From Ovis canadensis (lineage: Eukaryota > Chordata > Mammalia > Artiodactyla > Bovidae), in NCBI RefSeq assembly GCF_042477335.2, contig NC_091246.1, forward strand, positions 20,271,001 to 20,335,000: DNA of 64,000 bases, in the 5' to 3' direction. Shown here in pieces: positions 36,391 to 49,770 of the stretch (its first letter is position 1; the number at the start of each line of letters is the position of its first letter). The notes beneath the pieces are model-generated. The model saw only the letters and a list, made by a program, of their open reading frames with translations. It was not told the DNA's origin and ran no database searches. The position numbers and the translations under genes are program-made.

Positions 36391-36422
36391 AGTTGACCCT
36401 TGAACAACAAGGATTTGAACTC
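36391..36422 (+). mobile_element. Terminal tip of a MER2/Tigger-type DNA transposon
   Basis: CAGTTGACCCTTGAACAACAAGG is the end sequence of MER2-type elements; the copy is cut off by the adjoining BovB. Confidence 0.5.
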
Positions 36423-38303
36423 ATCAGTTCAGTTGCTCAGTCATGTCCAACTCTTTTGTCTCCAACACACCAGGCTTCTCTGTCCATCACCAACTCCCAG
36501 CTTGCTCAAACTCATGTCCATTTAGTCAGTGATGCCATCCAACCATCTCATCCTCTGTCTTCCACTTATCCTCCTGCCTTCAGTCTTTCCCAGCATCAAG
36601 GTCTTTTCTAATGAGTCACATCTTCTCGCAGGTGGCCAAAGTATTGGAACTTCAGTTTCATCATCAGTCCTTCCACTGAATATTCAGGACTGATTTCCTT
36701 TAGGATGGACTGGGTTGATCTCCTTGCACTCCAAGGGACTCTAAAGTGTTTTCCAGCATCACAATTCAAAAGAATCAATTCTTCAGCCTTCTTTATGGTC
36801 CAACTCTCATATCCATACATGACTACTGGCTAGAGAGACCTTGCTGGAAATATCTTTGCTTGTTAATATGCTGTCTAGGTTGGAAATAGGTTTTCTTTCA
36901 AGGAGCAAGTGTCTTTTAATTTCATGGCTGCAGTCACCATCTGCAGATTTTTCGAGCCCAAGGAAAAAAGAAAGTCTGTCACTGTTTCAATTGTTTCCCC
37001 ATCTATTTGCCATGAAGTGATGGGACTGGATGCCATGACCTTTGTTTTCTGAATGTTGAATTTTAAGCCTGCTTTTTCACTCTCCTCTTTTACTTTCATC
37101 AAGAGGCTCTTTAGTTCCTCTTTGTTTTCTGCCATAAGGGTGATGTCATCTGTGTATTTGAGGTTACTGATATTTCTCCCAGCAATCTTGATTACAGCTT
37201 GGGCTTCCTCCAGCCTGGAATTTCACATGATGTACTCTGCATATAAGTTAAATAAGCAGGGTAACAATATACAGCTTTGACGTACTCCTTTCCCAATGTG
37301 GAACCAGTCCTGTTGTTCAGTGTCCAGTTCTAACTGTTGCTTCTTGACCTGCATACAACTTTCACATGAGGCAGGTAAGGTGGTCTCGTATTCCCATCTC
37401 TTGAAGAATTTCCCACAGTTTTCTGTGACCCACACAGTAAAAAGCTTTAGTGTAGTCAATGAAGCAGAAATAGATGTTTTTCTGCAATTATCTTGCTTTT
37501 TCTATAATCCAACAGATGTTGGAAATTTAATATGTGCTTTCTCTGTCTTTTCTAATCCAGCTTGAACATCTGAAAGTTCACGGTTCATGTATTGCTGAAG
37601 CCTGGCTTGGAGAATTTTGAGCATTACTTTGCTAGCATGTGAGATGGATGCAATTGTGCAGTAGTTTGAATAGTCTTTGGAATTGCCTTTCTTTGGAACT
37701 GGAATGAAAACTGACATTTTCCAGTCCTGTGGCCACTGCTGAGGTTTCCAAATTTGCTGGCATATTGAGTGCAGCACTTTCACCACATCAGGATTTGAAA
37801 TAACTCAGCTGGAATTGCATTACTTCCACTAACTTTGTTCATAGTGATGCTTCTTAAATCCCACTTGACTTTGCACTCCAGGATGTCTGACTCTAGGTGA
37901 GTGATCACACCATCATTGTTATCTGGGTCATTAAGATCTTTCTTGGTATAGTTCTTTGTATTCTTGCCACCTCTTAATATTTTCTGCTTCTGTTAGGTCC
38001 ATACTGTTTCTGTCCTTTATTGAGCCCATCTTTGCATGAAATGTTCCCTCGGTGTGTCTAATTTTTGAAGAGATCTCTAGTCTTTCCCATTTTATTGTTT
38101 TCCTCTATTTCTTTGTACTGATCACTGAGGAAGGCTTTCTTATTTCTCCTTGCTATTCTTTGGAACTCTGCATTCAGATAGTATATTTTTGCTTTTCTCC
38201 TTTGTCTTTTGCTTCTCTTCTTTTCTTAGCTATTTGTAAGGCCTCCTCAGACAACCATTTTAATATTTTGCATTTCTTTTCTTGGGGATGGACTTGATCA
38301 CTT
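36423..38303 (-). mobile_element. BovB LINE, long 5'-truncated copy
   Basis: About 1.9 kb of BovB in minus orientation. Reading right to left, it includes the segment before the RT, the RT (MVKVLHSICQQIWKPQQWPQDWK, FIPVPKKGN), and the C-terminal block (MYGYESWTIKKAEE), ending in the (TTCAG) 3' end at 36423. Many frameshifts and stops. It lies in CYLC2 intron 1 in the gene's orientation. Confidence 0.88.
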
Positions 38304-39284
38304 TTAGAATTTGAAGAAAGTGTTCCCATAATTATTTGATACTTACAGAGGAACTTAATTGATATTGGTAGAACATTCCATCACAAGCAGAAGAATGTGT
38401 TGTTGTTGTTGTTTTTTAAAGGTACATGGAACATTCCTCAGGATTGATCATATTCTGGGTGTCAAAATGAGCCTTGGTTAATTTAAGAAAGTTGAAATCA
38501 TATCAAGCATATTTTCTGAACACAAGACTATGACATTAGTAATCAATTTTTTAAAAAGCCTAAAAAACATAAACATGTAGAGAATTAAAATTAAAAAAAA
38601 AACTTCTACTAAACAATCAATTGGCCATTGAAGAAATCAAAGAGGAAATTAAAAAATACCTAGAGACAAATGACAATGAGAGTATCACAATTCAAAACCT
38701 ATGAGACAGAGAAAAAGCAGTTCTCAGAGGAAAGTTTATAGCAATACAATCTTACATGAGGCAACAAGAAAAATCTCTAATAAACAATCTAACCTACCCT
38801 AAAGTAACTAAAGAAGTAACTAAACCCAAAATTAGTAGGACAAAATTCAGAAAGATAACAGCATAAATAAGGTGAATTAGAGATGAAAATACAATAGAAA
38901 ACATTAATGAAGCTAAAAGCTGGTTCTTTGAAAAGATAAACAAAATTTGATAAACTGTTAATGAGACTCATCAAGAGAAAAAGGAAGAGGACTCAAGTCA
39001 ATAAAATAGCAAATGAAAAAGAAGTTAGAGCTGACACTAAAGAAATATACAGTATCATAATAGATTACTCATGGCATTATATATCAATAATATGGACAAT
39101 CTAGAAGAAATGGACAAATTCTTAGACAATTACAATCTCCCAAGACTGAACTAGGAAGAAATAGAAAATACGAACAAACCAATCACAAGTACTGAATTTG
39201 AAACGGTGCTTTATAAATTCCCAACAAACAAAAGTCCAGGACCAGAGGGTTTCACAGGCAAAGTCTCTTAAATATTTAGAGAAG

Positions 39285-39398
39285 AGTTGGTGGGTTTTCA
39301 TTTCCTTCTTCAGGGGGTCTTTCTGACCCAGGAATTGAACCCATGTCACCTGCATTGGCAGGTGGATTCTTTGCCACTGAGTCACCAAGGAAGCCATT
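39285..39398 (-). mobile_element. Bov-tA SINE fragment nested in L1
   Basis: GTTGGTGGGTTTTCATTTCC to GTCACCAAGGAAGCC, the tRNA-side half of a minus unit; L1 coding sequence continues on both sides. Confidence 0.8.
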
Positions 39399-39600
39399 CT
39401 CCTGAAACTATTCCAAAACAAAATACAGAGAAAGGAACATTCCAAAGTTCATTCAATGAGGCCACCATCACCATGATGCCAAAACCAAAGACACTACAAA
39501 AAAATAGAAAATTACAGGCCAATAAACTGATGACTATAGATGCAAAAATTCTTAACAAAATACTAGCAAATGAAATCCCTTCAGTACATTAAAGGATCAT

Positions 39601-40090
39601 CAGTTCAGTTCAGTTCAGTCTCTCAGTCGTGTCCGAGTCTTTGCAACCCCATGAATTGCAGCACGCCAGGCCTCCATGTCCATCACCAACTCCCGGAGTT
39701 CACTCAAACTCATGTCCATAGGGTCGGTGATGTCATCCAGCCATCTCATCCTCTGTCGTCCTCTTCTCTTCCTACCCCCAATCCCTCCCAGCATCAGAGT
39801 CTTTTCCGATGAGTCAACTCTTCACATGAGGTGGCCAAAGTATTGGAGTTTCAACTTTAGCATCATTCCTTCCAAAGAACACCCAGGGCTGATCTCCATT
39901 AGAATGGACTGGTTGGATCTCCTTGCAGTCCAAGGGACTCTCAAGAGTCTTCTCCAACACCACAGTTCAAAAGCATTAATTCTTCGGCGCTCAGGTTTCT
40001 TCACAGTCCAGCTTTCACATTCGTACATGACCACTGGATAAACCGTAGCCTTGACTAGACGGGCCTTTGTTGGCAAAGTAATGTCTCTGC
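39601..40090 (-). mobile_element. 5'-truncated BovB nested in L1, with target duplication
   Basis: The 3' ~490 bp of BovB in minus orientation. It is flanked by TTAAAGGATCAT at 39589-39600 and 40091-40102 (10-12 bp; the first two T may belong to BovB). The L1 reading continues across, showing the order of insertion. Confidence 0.92.
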
Positions 40091-41789
40091 TTAAAGGATC
40101 ATACACCATTATCAAGTGGGATTTATCCCGAGAATACAAGCAGTTTTCTATATCCACAAATTAATTAGTGTGTTACACCACAATAACACATTGAAGACTA
40201 AAAACCATATGATAATCTCAATAGATGATAAAAAGCTTTTGACCAAATTCAACCAGCATTTATGATAAAAACTCTCCAGAAAGTGGGCAATGAGGGCACA
40301 TGCCTCAACATAATAAAGGCTACATATTTCAAAACTACAATTAACATCATACTCAATGTTGAAAAGCTTGAAAGCATTTCCTCTAATCTGTGATGAAAAA
40401 TCAAGAATATACAATGGAGAAGACACAGTCTTTTCAATAAATGATTCTGGAGAACTGGACTGCAACATGTAAAAAAATGAAATTAAAACATCGGATCACA
40501 CCATAAACAAGAACAACTCAGAGTGGATTAAAGACCTAAATCTGAGACCGGATACTATAAAACTCTTAGAAAAAAACATAAGTGCACAGTATATTACAAT
40601 GCTTTTTGACATAAATTGCAGCGATATATTTTTGATCCATCTCCTAGAATAATGGGAATAAAAATAAACAAATGTCACCTAATTATGCTCAATTATTTTT
40701 CACAGCAAAAGAAACCATAAACAAAAAGAAAAGAAAATCCACAGAATGGAAGAAAATATTTGCAAACAATACATCCAAGAAGGGATTAACCTCCAAAATT
40801 TACAAACAGCACACTCAGCTTAATGCCAAAATAATGAATAACTCAGTTAAAAAGTGGTAACAAGACCTAAATAGACATTTCTCTAAAGAAGACATAGAGA
40901 TGTCCAAAAGACACATGGAAAGATGCTCAGCTTCACTAATTATTAGAGAAATGCAAGTGATAACTACAATGAGATCACCTCATAGCAGTCAGAATGTCCA
41001 TCATCAAAAAGTCTACAAAACATGCTGGAGAGAATGTGGCAAAAAGGGAACCCACCTACACTGTTGGTGGGAATGTAAATTGGTATAGCCAGTATGGAGA
41101 ACAGTATGAAGGTTCTTGAAAAAAAAAAACTAAAAATAAAGCTATCATATGATTCAACAATCCCACTCCTGGGCATATATTTGAAGGAAAACATGGTTTC
41201 GAAGTGTACATGCACCCCATTGTTTATTACAGCATTGTTTACAATAAGTAAGACATGGAAGCAGCCTAAATGTCAATTGATGAAGGAATGGATAAAAAAG
41301 ATATGGTACACATATACAATGGAATATTAGTCATTAAAAAGAATGAAATAATGCCATTTGTTAACAACATGGAGGGACCTGGAATTTATCATATTCAATG
41401 TGTTAGATAATGATAAACATCATAATCACTTCTATGTGGAATCTTAATAAAAAGATACAACTGAACTTTTTTACAAAGCAGAAAGGAACTCACAGACTTA
41501 AAAACAAACTTTATGGTTACCAAAGTGGAAAAGTAGGGGGATGAATAAATTGGGCTCCTGTGTTGCCATATACATACTACTGTATTTAAAAGTAGATAAC
41601 CAACAGAGATCTACAGTATAGCACAAGAAACCTTGATCAATATTCTGAAATAACCTCAATGGGAAAAGTATTTAATAAAGAGTTTGTCCATGTATATGTA
41701 TAACTGAGTTACTTTGTTATACACCTGAAACCTGCAAATCAGCTATTTTCCAATACAAAATGATAATTGTAAAAAACTAGAGCAAATAT

Positions 41790-43455
41790 AAAAATCCAAT
41801 GTCTCCTTTTTGAAAAGATTATTAAAATGTATTGACTTTTAAAAAGACTGATTAGAAAAAGAGAGAGAATACACAGATTACCAGTATCAGGACAGACGAA
41901 GGTTTTATAATTATATATATTTTAAAGGATAATGAGCTATATCAGTAATAATTTAATTACAGTAAATTTAACAACTTAAGTGAAATAGATGAGCTCCTTG
42001 TAAAATTTTTTTATTTACTAATAAGTGTGTTAGTCTCTCAGCCGTGTCCAACACTTTGTGACCCCATGGACTGTAGCCCACCAGGCTCTTCTATACATAA
42101 AATTTTCCAGGCAAGGATACAGGAGTGGGTTCCCTTCTCCAGGATTGTTTACCAGTACTGACACTCAATGAAACAACAAAATGGTGAAGAGTCTGATAAC
42201 TCAAATAAACTTCATCTATTATCTTAAAGCTTCCCAGAAAGCAAAGCACAGGTTCATAGCATTTTATTGATAAATCAAATTTAAAACTTAAGGAAAAAAT
42301 ATTAACTCTACAAAATTTTTTCAGAAACAAGAAGGAGCAGAGGTTTATACCCATTCTTGAGACTGATATAAAGAACACTGTCATCAAAATGTCTCAAGAA
42401 CATTACTAGAAATGTATATTAATAACTAATACTATGCGTACTATAGACTATATGATAATAATACTATAGACTATGCATTATTACAGACACAAAGTTCCTT
42501 AACGATTTCTTAATTATTCTTGCTGAACAATATGTAATATACATAAAGTCTAATACGTCATGATCACTGAGGTTTACTCTCTGGGATGTAAATGTGTTAG
42601 TTTAAGGTATATGAATTAATCAGTGTAATTACTTAAAAAAATATAAGAAAATCCTCTTGATCATCTCAAAATATTTAGAAGTTTTGAAAATAAGTAACAT
42701 TCATTCATGATTAAAGAGTCTGAGAAAGCAAAGAATAGAACACATCTTCCTCAAATTGATAAAATGAGTCTAGACAATACTTAATATTAAAATTAAATTA
42801 ATAGTGGAATATTGACTGTCTTTTCTCTAAAATCTGTAAACAAGTTATGGATATTCACTTCATTCCTTCGTTGTAACTTAGACCCTGTTTTGTTCTATAA
42901 GGCACTAAAAGCATTAAGACTGGACAGGAAGCAAAATGGCCTTTATTCACAGAACGCATGATTGAGTAAATACTATATTGCATGACAGCTAAAAAATAAT
43001 TACTTAGAGATATTTAGTGAATGTAATAAGATCATATAAGCTCTAATTATATAAATCAATTATATTTTTATAATTAGAAAATAATTTACATTTAAAGAAA
43101 CAATAGAATATAACTTGTAATAAATTATTTTAAAACAATTTTATTGAAATATATGAGACCTATGTAAAGAAACCAAAAAAAAAATCCTCTGGGAAATGAA
43201 AGATGAAAAGGAAAAAATTATACATGTAAAAATATATATTTCTCTGATTAGAAATAAAAGAACCTTTTTTCTCTGATTAGAAATAAAAGAACGCTTTAAA
43301 CCCACTAGAATACCTAAAGTTTTAAGGATTAATGACACCAGTCATTAGCTACAATACAGAGCATCTGACATGTTCTTCATCAATGATGTATACACAAATA
43401 GTACTATCAATTTTGAATGTAATTTGATATTTTAAAATAAAGTTAAGCATACACA
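41790..43455. other. CYLC2 intron 1, unannotated apart from a SINE
   Basis: A+T-rich, with the Bov-A fragment at 42022-42148 and a 23-bp local direct repeat (43241-43263 and 43270-43292). Confidence 0.5.
42022..42148 (-). mobile_element. Bov-A SINE fragment
   Basis: GTGTGTTAGTCTCTCAGCCGTGTCC to GGGTTCCCTTCTCCAGG; half unit. Confidence 0.8.
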
Positions 43456-43459
43456 TGTT

Positions 43460-43930
43460 TTATGGTTCAGTATTTTCACTAGTAGCTTACCCAAAAGAAT
43501 TCTACCAAAAACTTGGGGAAAATATTTATAGCAGCTTAATTCATAACAACCCAAAACTGAAGTACCCCATAATAATAAAAAACTAAAGCAATCAATTGTG
43601 GAATGGGTAAACTAACTATGGTATATCCATGTAATGGAATACTACTCAGCAATGTAGAGGAATGAATTACTAGCGTATGCAACATGGCAACATGGGTGAT
43701 TAAAAAAATGCTATACTGAAAGAAAAAAAAAAATTCCAGAAGCCAAAAATTAAAGCATATAAATGTTATGATTTAATTTGTATGATTTTCAGGAATAGGA
43801 AAGATTTTCAGTGGTAACTTAGCAGCCATTTATGAAGAGGGGAGGAATGGACTGAGTATAAACTCGCAAAATGTAACAATGATATGGTTGAAATTCCTGT
43901 TTCTTAAGGTTGCCTAGGTTAGGGTTAAAA
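43460..43930 (+). mobile_element. Old L1M 3' fragment
   Basis: AGCTTACCCAAAAGAATTC, TTCATAACAACCCAAAACTG and GGAATACTACTCAGCAATG are L1 ORF2 C-terminal/3' UTR sequence on the plus strand. Confidence 0.65.
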
Positions 43931-44427
43931 ACAAGTCAATGAATTTAATTTTGTTTTAACTGAAGAGAATTTATAGGACCCTAAAATAGCAATGATCCAA
44001 ATATAGTTCTCACTCACTATGTAAATTTACACACATCATAAGCAGTTAAATCAATTTACTATTTTAGGACTCGATAGTTCCGCTAAGTCTGGTTCTGCTA
44101 GTAATTGAATGTCTCTCGTTGCCTCTCTGTAACAGTCAAGAAAGTTTTTTAGACCAGGATGTATTCAGATTTAATTTTTGAAGTTTCTTATGAAAAAAAA
44201 AAAAAAACTGCCAGTATATGTTTTAATCGGTTTTATTTAAAAACCATTTTTATGTGAATATAAATTTATTTCTATCCTGCATTAAAGAAGTCCCTCAAAA
44301 GTTTGGAAATGGTCTAATTTAATTACTTAAAAAAAAAGAAACATGACATGTAAGTCGAAAGGCTGTTATTTTGTGATACGATTAGTGTTTGAATTAAGGT
44401 CTTTGAATACATTATATTAAGGTCTTT

Positions 44428-44653
44428 GGGCTTCCCCGTGGCTCGGATGGTAAACAATTCACCTGCAATGCGGGAGGTGTGAGTTCTATCTCAGGGTAGG
44501 GAAGATCTTCTGGAGGAGAGTATAGCAACCTACTCCAGTATTCTTGCCTGTAGAATCCCCATGGACAGAGAAGCCTGGTAGAGTCCTCCATAGGGTCACA
44601 AAGAGTTGGATACAACTGAAGCAACTTAGTGCACTCACACGCGCACGCACTCA

Positions 44654-44690
<37 letters not shown>

Positions 44691-44692
44691 TG
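44428..44692 (+). mobile_element. Bov-tA SINE ending in a (CA)n microsatellite
   Basis: GGGCTTCCCCGTGGCTCGG to GAAGCAACTTAGTGCACTCACACG, followed by an AC-rich tail and an uninterrupted (AC)n run at about 44656-44689. Microsatellites commonly grow from the tails of these SINEs. Confidence 0.85.
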
Positions 44693-45674
44693 TATTATAC
44701 ATACATACAGAATAACTAACACTTCATCTTAACTAAGATTAAACGGAATACAGAAGCCACAATTCTGTCTTTACTTCCGATCCACATATCTAATTGTTAG
44801 AAAAAAGTTTGAGTATCTGTGAGTTTTTTTATATGAAGAATATACACACTGTCAGCATTAGGGAAAATAATATGTTCAGGACTTAACAAAGGGAAGCTAG
44901 CTTTAGATTTTCCTGAATAAAAGGTTGAGATCCCAAACTAAGAGACATGAGGAGATATTTTAAGAGAAAAATCTGTTTCTATATTACCACTGGAAATTGT
45001 ACTTTATTAAAGGGTTACACATTGAACCAAGTTTGTAGGATTTAGTTCTGGCCTGGAAACTTAATATAAGAACAAAATACACCTGCTTTTACTTTTTCCT
45101 TTAATAGTATCTCTGTTTGGAAATAATTATAAAAATGAATAATAAATTCATAGGGTAAGGACACTCAATAATATAATATTGCCTCCAATTTCATTTTGTT
45201 GAAGTCTTTATGTTATAGTAGAAGTACAATTTTAAAGGTTATGTTCCATTTCCATTTATACTAATTATAAAATATTAGCTATATTCACTATGTTTTACAA
45301 TATATCATTGTAGCTTATTTATACTAGTTTGTGCAACTCTCATTGCTTCCCTCTTTATTGCCCCTCCTCACTTCCCTCTCCACACTGGTAGCCACAAGTT
45401 TGTCTTCTGTATTTCAGAGTCTGTTTCTTGTTTGTTATATTCACTAGTTTGTTTTATGTTTTTAGGTTCTATGTGTGATATCATGCAGTATTTTTCTTTC
45501 TTTAACTTATTTTACTTAACAAAACATTCTTCAAGTCCATCTATTTTGTTAGAGTAGCACAATTTCATTCTTTCTTTGTGGCTGAGCCATATTCTATTTC
45601 ACATATATATATATATATATGAAATACATATATGTGTGTATATACATAAATATATAAATGAGTACAAGTCAAAC

Positions 45675-45795
45675 ATGTGCTGAGTTGTGTCTGACTCTTT
45701 GCAGCCCATGCACTATAGTCCACCAGGCTCCCATGTCTGTGGGTTTCTCCAGGCAGGAACACTGGAGTTGGTCACCATTTCCTTCTCCCTATGTA
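45675..45795 (-). mobile_element. Bov-A SINE fragment
   Basis: CATGTGCTGAGTTGTGTCTG to CACCATTTCCTTCTCC. Confidence 0.8.
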
Positions 45796-45847
45796 TAATA
45801 TTAACTATATATATATTATATTAACTATATATATATATATAGTTGCT

Positions 45848-46050
45848 TACCAGGTACCACCACAGTGGTAAATAATCTTCCCGCCAATTGAGGAGACACA
45901 AGGGACCAAGGGACACAGGTTTGATCTCTGGATCAGGAAGATCCCTTGGAGTATGAAATAGAAACCCACTCCAGTATTCTTGCCTAGAAAATTTCATGGA
46001 CAGAGGAGCCTGGCAGGCTATAGTCCATGGGGTCACAAAGAATTATATGT
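45848..46050 (+). mobile_element. Bov-tA SINE
   Basis: ACCAGGTACCACCACAGTGG to GGGGTCACAAAGAATTATATG, diverged plus copy. Confidence 0.75.
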
Positions 46051-46375
46051 GACAGAGATGTGGCATATATATCATCTTTATCCATTCTTCTGTCGATGGG
46101 TATTTACATTGCTTCCATATCTTGGTGCCTGCAGTTTCATTTGAAATGCCCGTAGACAACCTTTATGTGTGAATATCCCAATATATCCAGTCAACAGGTT
46201 TTGGATTTGGGGGTTCTGTGTCAATTGCATAGTAAATAAGGGCACAGAAGAATTAGCAAAAAGTTTTCCAGGGACTGACAGGGGACTGAATCAATCTTGT
46301 ATTTGCAGAGGGGTCTCTAAATAAAGGCAAATGTCAAGAGCCACATGGGATTTTCTGGTGAGGAATGGCTCTAAG

Positions 46376-46411
46376 TGCACGCGCACACACGTACACACAC
46401 ACACACACTTG
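46376..46411. repeat. (CA)n microsatellite
   Basis: CACGCGCACACACGTACACACACACACACAC run. Confidence 0.8.
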
Positions 46412-46589
46412 CTGATACTGACATCTAGTAGGTAAGAATACTGCAACACATCTTAAAATACACAGGACTCCCATTCCTCCGTGCACCCCCACTACTCTGT
46501 CTTCAACTCCAAAAAAGAGTTATCCCTCCTAAAATGTCACCTGTACCAAGGCTGGTAAACCCTATTCTATATACCAAGGTGGATCTCTA

Positions 46590-48386
46590 GGCCACGAGAG
46601 TATGAAAGAACTTATTAATGCAATGTAAGGAGAGATAAGAGCCTTTTTCAGTGATCAATGCAAAGAAATAGAGGAAAACAACAGAATGGGAAAGACTAGA
46701 GATCTCTTCAAGAAAATTAGAGATACCAAGGGAACATTTCATGCAAAGATGGGTTCTATAAAGGACAGAAATGGTATGGACCTAACAGAAGCAGAAGATA
46801 TTAGGAAGAGAAGGCAAACATACACAGAAGAACTGTACAAAAAAGATCTTCACGACCCAGATAATCACGATGGTGTGATCACTCATCTAGAGCCAGACAT
46901 CCTGGAATGTGAAGTCAAGTGGGCCTTAGAAAGCATCACTATGAACAAAGCTAGTGGAGGTGATGGCATTCCAGTTGAGCCATTTCAAATCCTGAAAGAT
47001 AATGCTGTGAAAGTGCTGCACTCAATATGCCAGCAAGTTTGGAAAACTCAGCAGTGGCCACAGGACTGGAAAAGGTCAGTTTTTATTCCAATCCCAAAGA
47101 AAGGCAACACCAAAGAATGCTCAAAGTACCACACAATTGCACTCATCTCACACGCTAGTAAAGTAATGCTCAAAATTCTCCAAGCCAGGCTTCAACAATA
47201 TGTGAACCATGAACTTCCAGATGTTAAAGCTGGTTTTAGAAAAGGCAGAGGAACCAGAGATAAAATTGCCAACATCTGCTGGATCATGGCAAAAGCAAGA
47301 GAGTGCCTAGTTCTGCTTTATTGACTACGCAAAGCCTTTGACAGTGTGGATCACAATAAACTGAAAGAGATGGGAATACCAGACCCCTGACCTGCCTCTT
47401 GAGAAATCTATATGGGGGTCAGGAAGCAACAGTTAGAACTGGACATGGAACAACAGACTGGTTCCAAATAGGAAAAGGAGTACGTCAAGGCTTTATATTG
47501 TCACCCTGCTTATTTAACTTCTATGCAGAGTACATCATGAGAAACGCTGGACTGGAAGAAGCACAAGCTGGAATCAAGATTACCAGGAGAAATATCAATA
47601 AGCACAGATATTCAGATGACACCACCCTTATGGCAGAAAGTGAAGAGAAGCTAAAAAGCCTCTTGATGAAAGTGAAACAGGAGAGTGAAAAAGTTGGCTT
47701 AAAGCTCAACATTCAGAAAAATGAAGATCATGGCATCCGGTCCCATCACCTCATGGGAAATAGATGGGGAAACAGTGGAAACAGTGTCAGACTTTATTTT
47801 TGGGGGTTCCAAAATCACTGCAGATGGTGACTGCAGCCATGAAATTAAAACATGCTTACTCCTTGGAGGGAAAGTTATGACCAACCTAGATAGCATATTC
47901 AAAAGCAGAGACATTACTTTGCTGACTAAAGTCTGTCTAGTCAAGGCTATGGTTTTTCCTGTGGTCATATATGGATGTGAGAGTTGGACTGTGAAGAAAG
48001 CTGAGCGCTGAAGAATTGATGCTTTTGAACTGTGTTGTTGGGGAAGACTCTTGAGAGTCCCTTGGACTGCAAGGAGATCCAACCCGTCCATTCTGAAGGA
48101 GATCAGCCCTGGGATTTCTTTGGAAAGAATGATGCTAAAGCTGAAACTCCAGTACTTTGGCCACCTCATGTGAAGAGTTGACTCATTGGAAAAAACTCTG
48201 ATGCTGGAAGAGAAGGGGATGACAGAGGATGAGATGGCTGGATGGCATCACCGACTCAATGGACATGAGTCTGAGTGAACTCCGGGAGTTTGTGATGGAC
48301 AAGGAGGCCTGGTGTGCTGTGATTCATGGGGTCGCAAAGAGTAGGAGAGGACTGAGCGACTGAACTGAACTGAACTGAACTGAAGG
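46590..48386 (+). mobile_element. BovB LINE, long 5'-truncated copy
   Basis: About 1.8 kb of BovB on the plus strand. 46686-47324 is an open 212-codon piece from the linker into the RT (ITHLEPDILECEVKWAL, then QDWKRSVFIPIPKKGN). The frame then shifts. 47399-47830 holds the QIGKGVRQGFILSPCLFN block and a catalytic box reading YSDDTTLM instead of YADD, and 47721-48011 the C-terminal block. It ends in four CTGAA repeats. Not functional. Confidence 0.9.
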
Positions 48387-48389
48387 AAG

Positions 48390-49490
48390 AGAAAGATAAA
48401 ATGCACAATGGATATGAGGTTTGGAAACTAACACTGGAAGTTTTTGAGTTTCTGATTTTTAGAAACCATATGTAATGCTAAATTTTGGGGAAAACCTCTC
48501 CACTTTCTTCAGATGTCCTAGACAAACTTAAAATTACTAATGGAAGGGTAGAGTTGACTGACACAACCTGAATTAGAGGTGAAAGCAAAACGAGGTAAAA
48601 TTCTTCAGGTTCGGATGAATAAAGATACAAAAGAAGAATAAATGGGAGGAAGGTACAGTGAGCTCAATGAGGAGAATTTTATTTATCAGGAACAAAATTG
48701 ATAGCCATGGAACAGAAATGTAAGCCTAATATTAAGTTCCTATCATTGCCAGACAAATTCAGAGGAAAGAAAAAGTAGAAATTTATTTTCTGCATTGCAA
48801 AATGAGAATGAGAACTTGCCACTTGAGACAGAAGGTATATGATATTTTATTAAGAATTTTTGTTTGTCATTGGCCAAAAATGAAGCTATTTGATTATGAA
48901 TTCAACCACACTTTTATTCTATAACAGCACAAGTGTTTGGGGATTACAGTAGAAACCAACATTACAAAAATAGTCCTAAAACTAAAAATAAAGTTCTTAA
49001 CCATTATGGTGAAATTCTCTGAAAGCTACACAATGCTCATGATAATAATAACATCAGTATTTTATTGCACTGAAACATTTTAAAGAAATTACAATATAAT
49101 GTTATTCTGTCATGGTGTATGACTGAGCAGAGATTACTGTGAAATAGTTAGCAAGTCACCCAACATCTAAAAAGCAATCATGACAATTATAAACATTTTG
49201 CCAAAGATTGTTCTTTAAAGTAGTGATTACATTATAAAGAGGTAGGCACAGGGAAGCCTGTTTTATTTTCAAGATTTGTGTTTTATCTTTCCTTTAACAG
49301 TAGTGTCCAAAGAAAACCCAGTTACATTTTCCTTTATATTTCAAAGTTACATACTTTTGCCTTTGTTCCATGTCTTCACGGTAAAAATAAATAAATAAAT
49401 AAATAAAAGTTTTAAATAATTGAAAAGTTTTATTTTTCTAGCTCATTTTAACATAAGATAATTTAAGAATAAGTATACTATTATCATCCT
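48390..49490. other. CYLC2 intron 1, unannotated
   Basis: No feature recognised except a short (AAAT)n run at about 49385-49407. Confidence 0.5.
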
Positions 49491-49500
49491 AGGTCTGGAT

Positions 49501-49770
49501 GCTGCTACTAAGTCACTTCAGTCGTGTCCGACTCTGTGTGACCCCATAGATGGCAGCTCACCAGGTTCCCTCGTTCCTGGGATTCTCCAGGCAAGAACAC
49601 TGGAGTGGGTTGCCATTTCCTTTTCCAATGCATGAAAGTGAAAAGTGAAAGGGAAGTCACTCAGTCGTGTCCGACTCTTCGCGACCCCATGGACCGCAGC
49701 CTACCAGGCTCTTCTGTTCATGGGATTTTCCAGGCAAGAGTACAGGAGTGGCGTGCCATCTCCTTCTCCA
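49501..49770 (-). mobile_element. Bov-A2 SINE dimer with target duplication
   Basis: Two linked BovA monomers joined by a CATGAAAGTGAAAAGTGAAAG linker. Perfect 10-bp duplication AGGTCTGGAT at 49491-49500 and 49771-49780. It lies 0.5 kb downstream, in CYLC2 sense, of the start-codon exon, in intron 1 numbering terms upstream of the ATG. Confidence 0.92.

Larger units (their letters stand above)
38335..41785 (+). mobile_element. Old L1 (ORF2 to 3' UTR) with nested BovB and SINE
   Basis: Begins at the ORF2 endonuclease region (AACTTAATTGATATTGG, GGTACATGGAACATTCCTCAGG) and runs through RT (AGTCCAGGACCAGAGGGTTTC, GCAAAAATTCTTAACAAAATACT) and the C-terminus to the 3' UTR near 41785. Diverged and full of stops. 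A Bov-tA fragment (39285-39398) and a BovB (39601-40090) sit inside it. Antisense to CYLC2, in intron 1. Confidence 0.85.
45290..46135 (-). mobile_element. L1 3' end fragment, interrupted by two SINEs and (TA)n
   Basis: Minus-oriented L1 3' UTR/ORF2 end: CCTCACTTCCCTCTCCACACTGGTAGCCAC, TTGTGGCTGAGCCATATTC, resuming at about 46060 with ATCCATTCTTCTGTCGATGG. SINEs at about 45675-45795 and 45848-46050 and (TA)n runs (45601-45660, 45795-45842) lie between. Confidence 0.7.
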
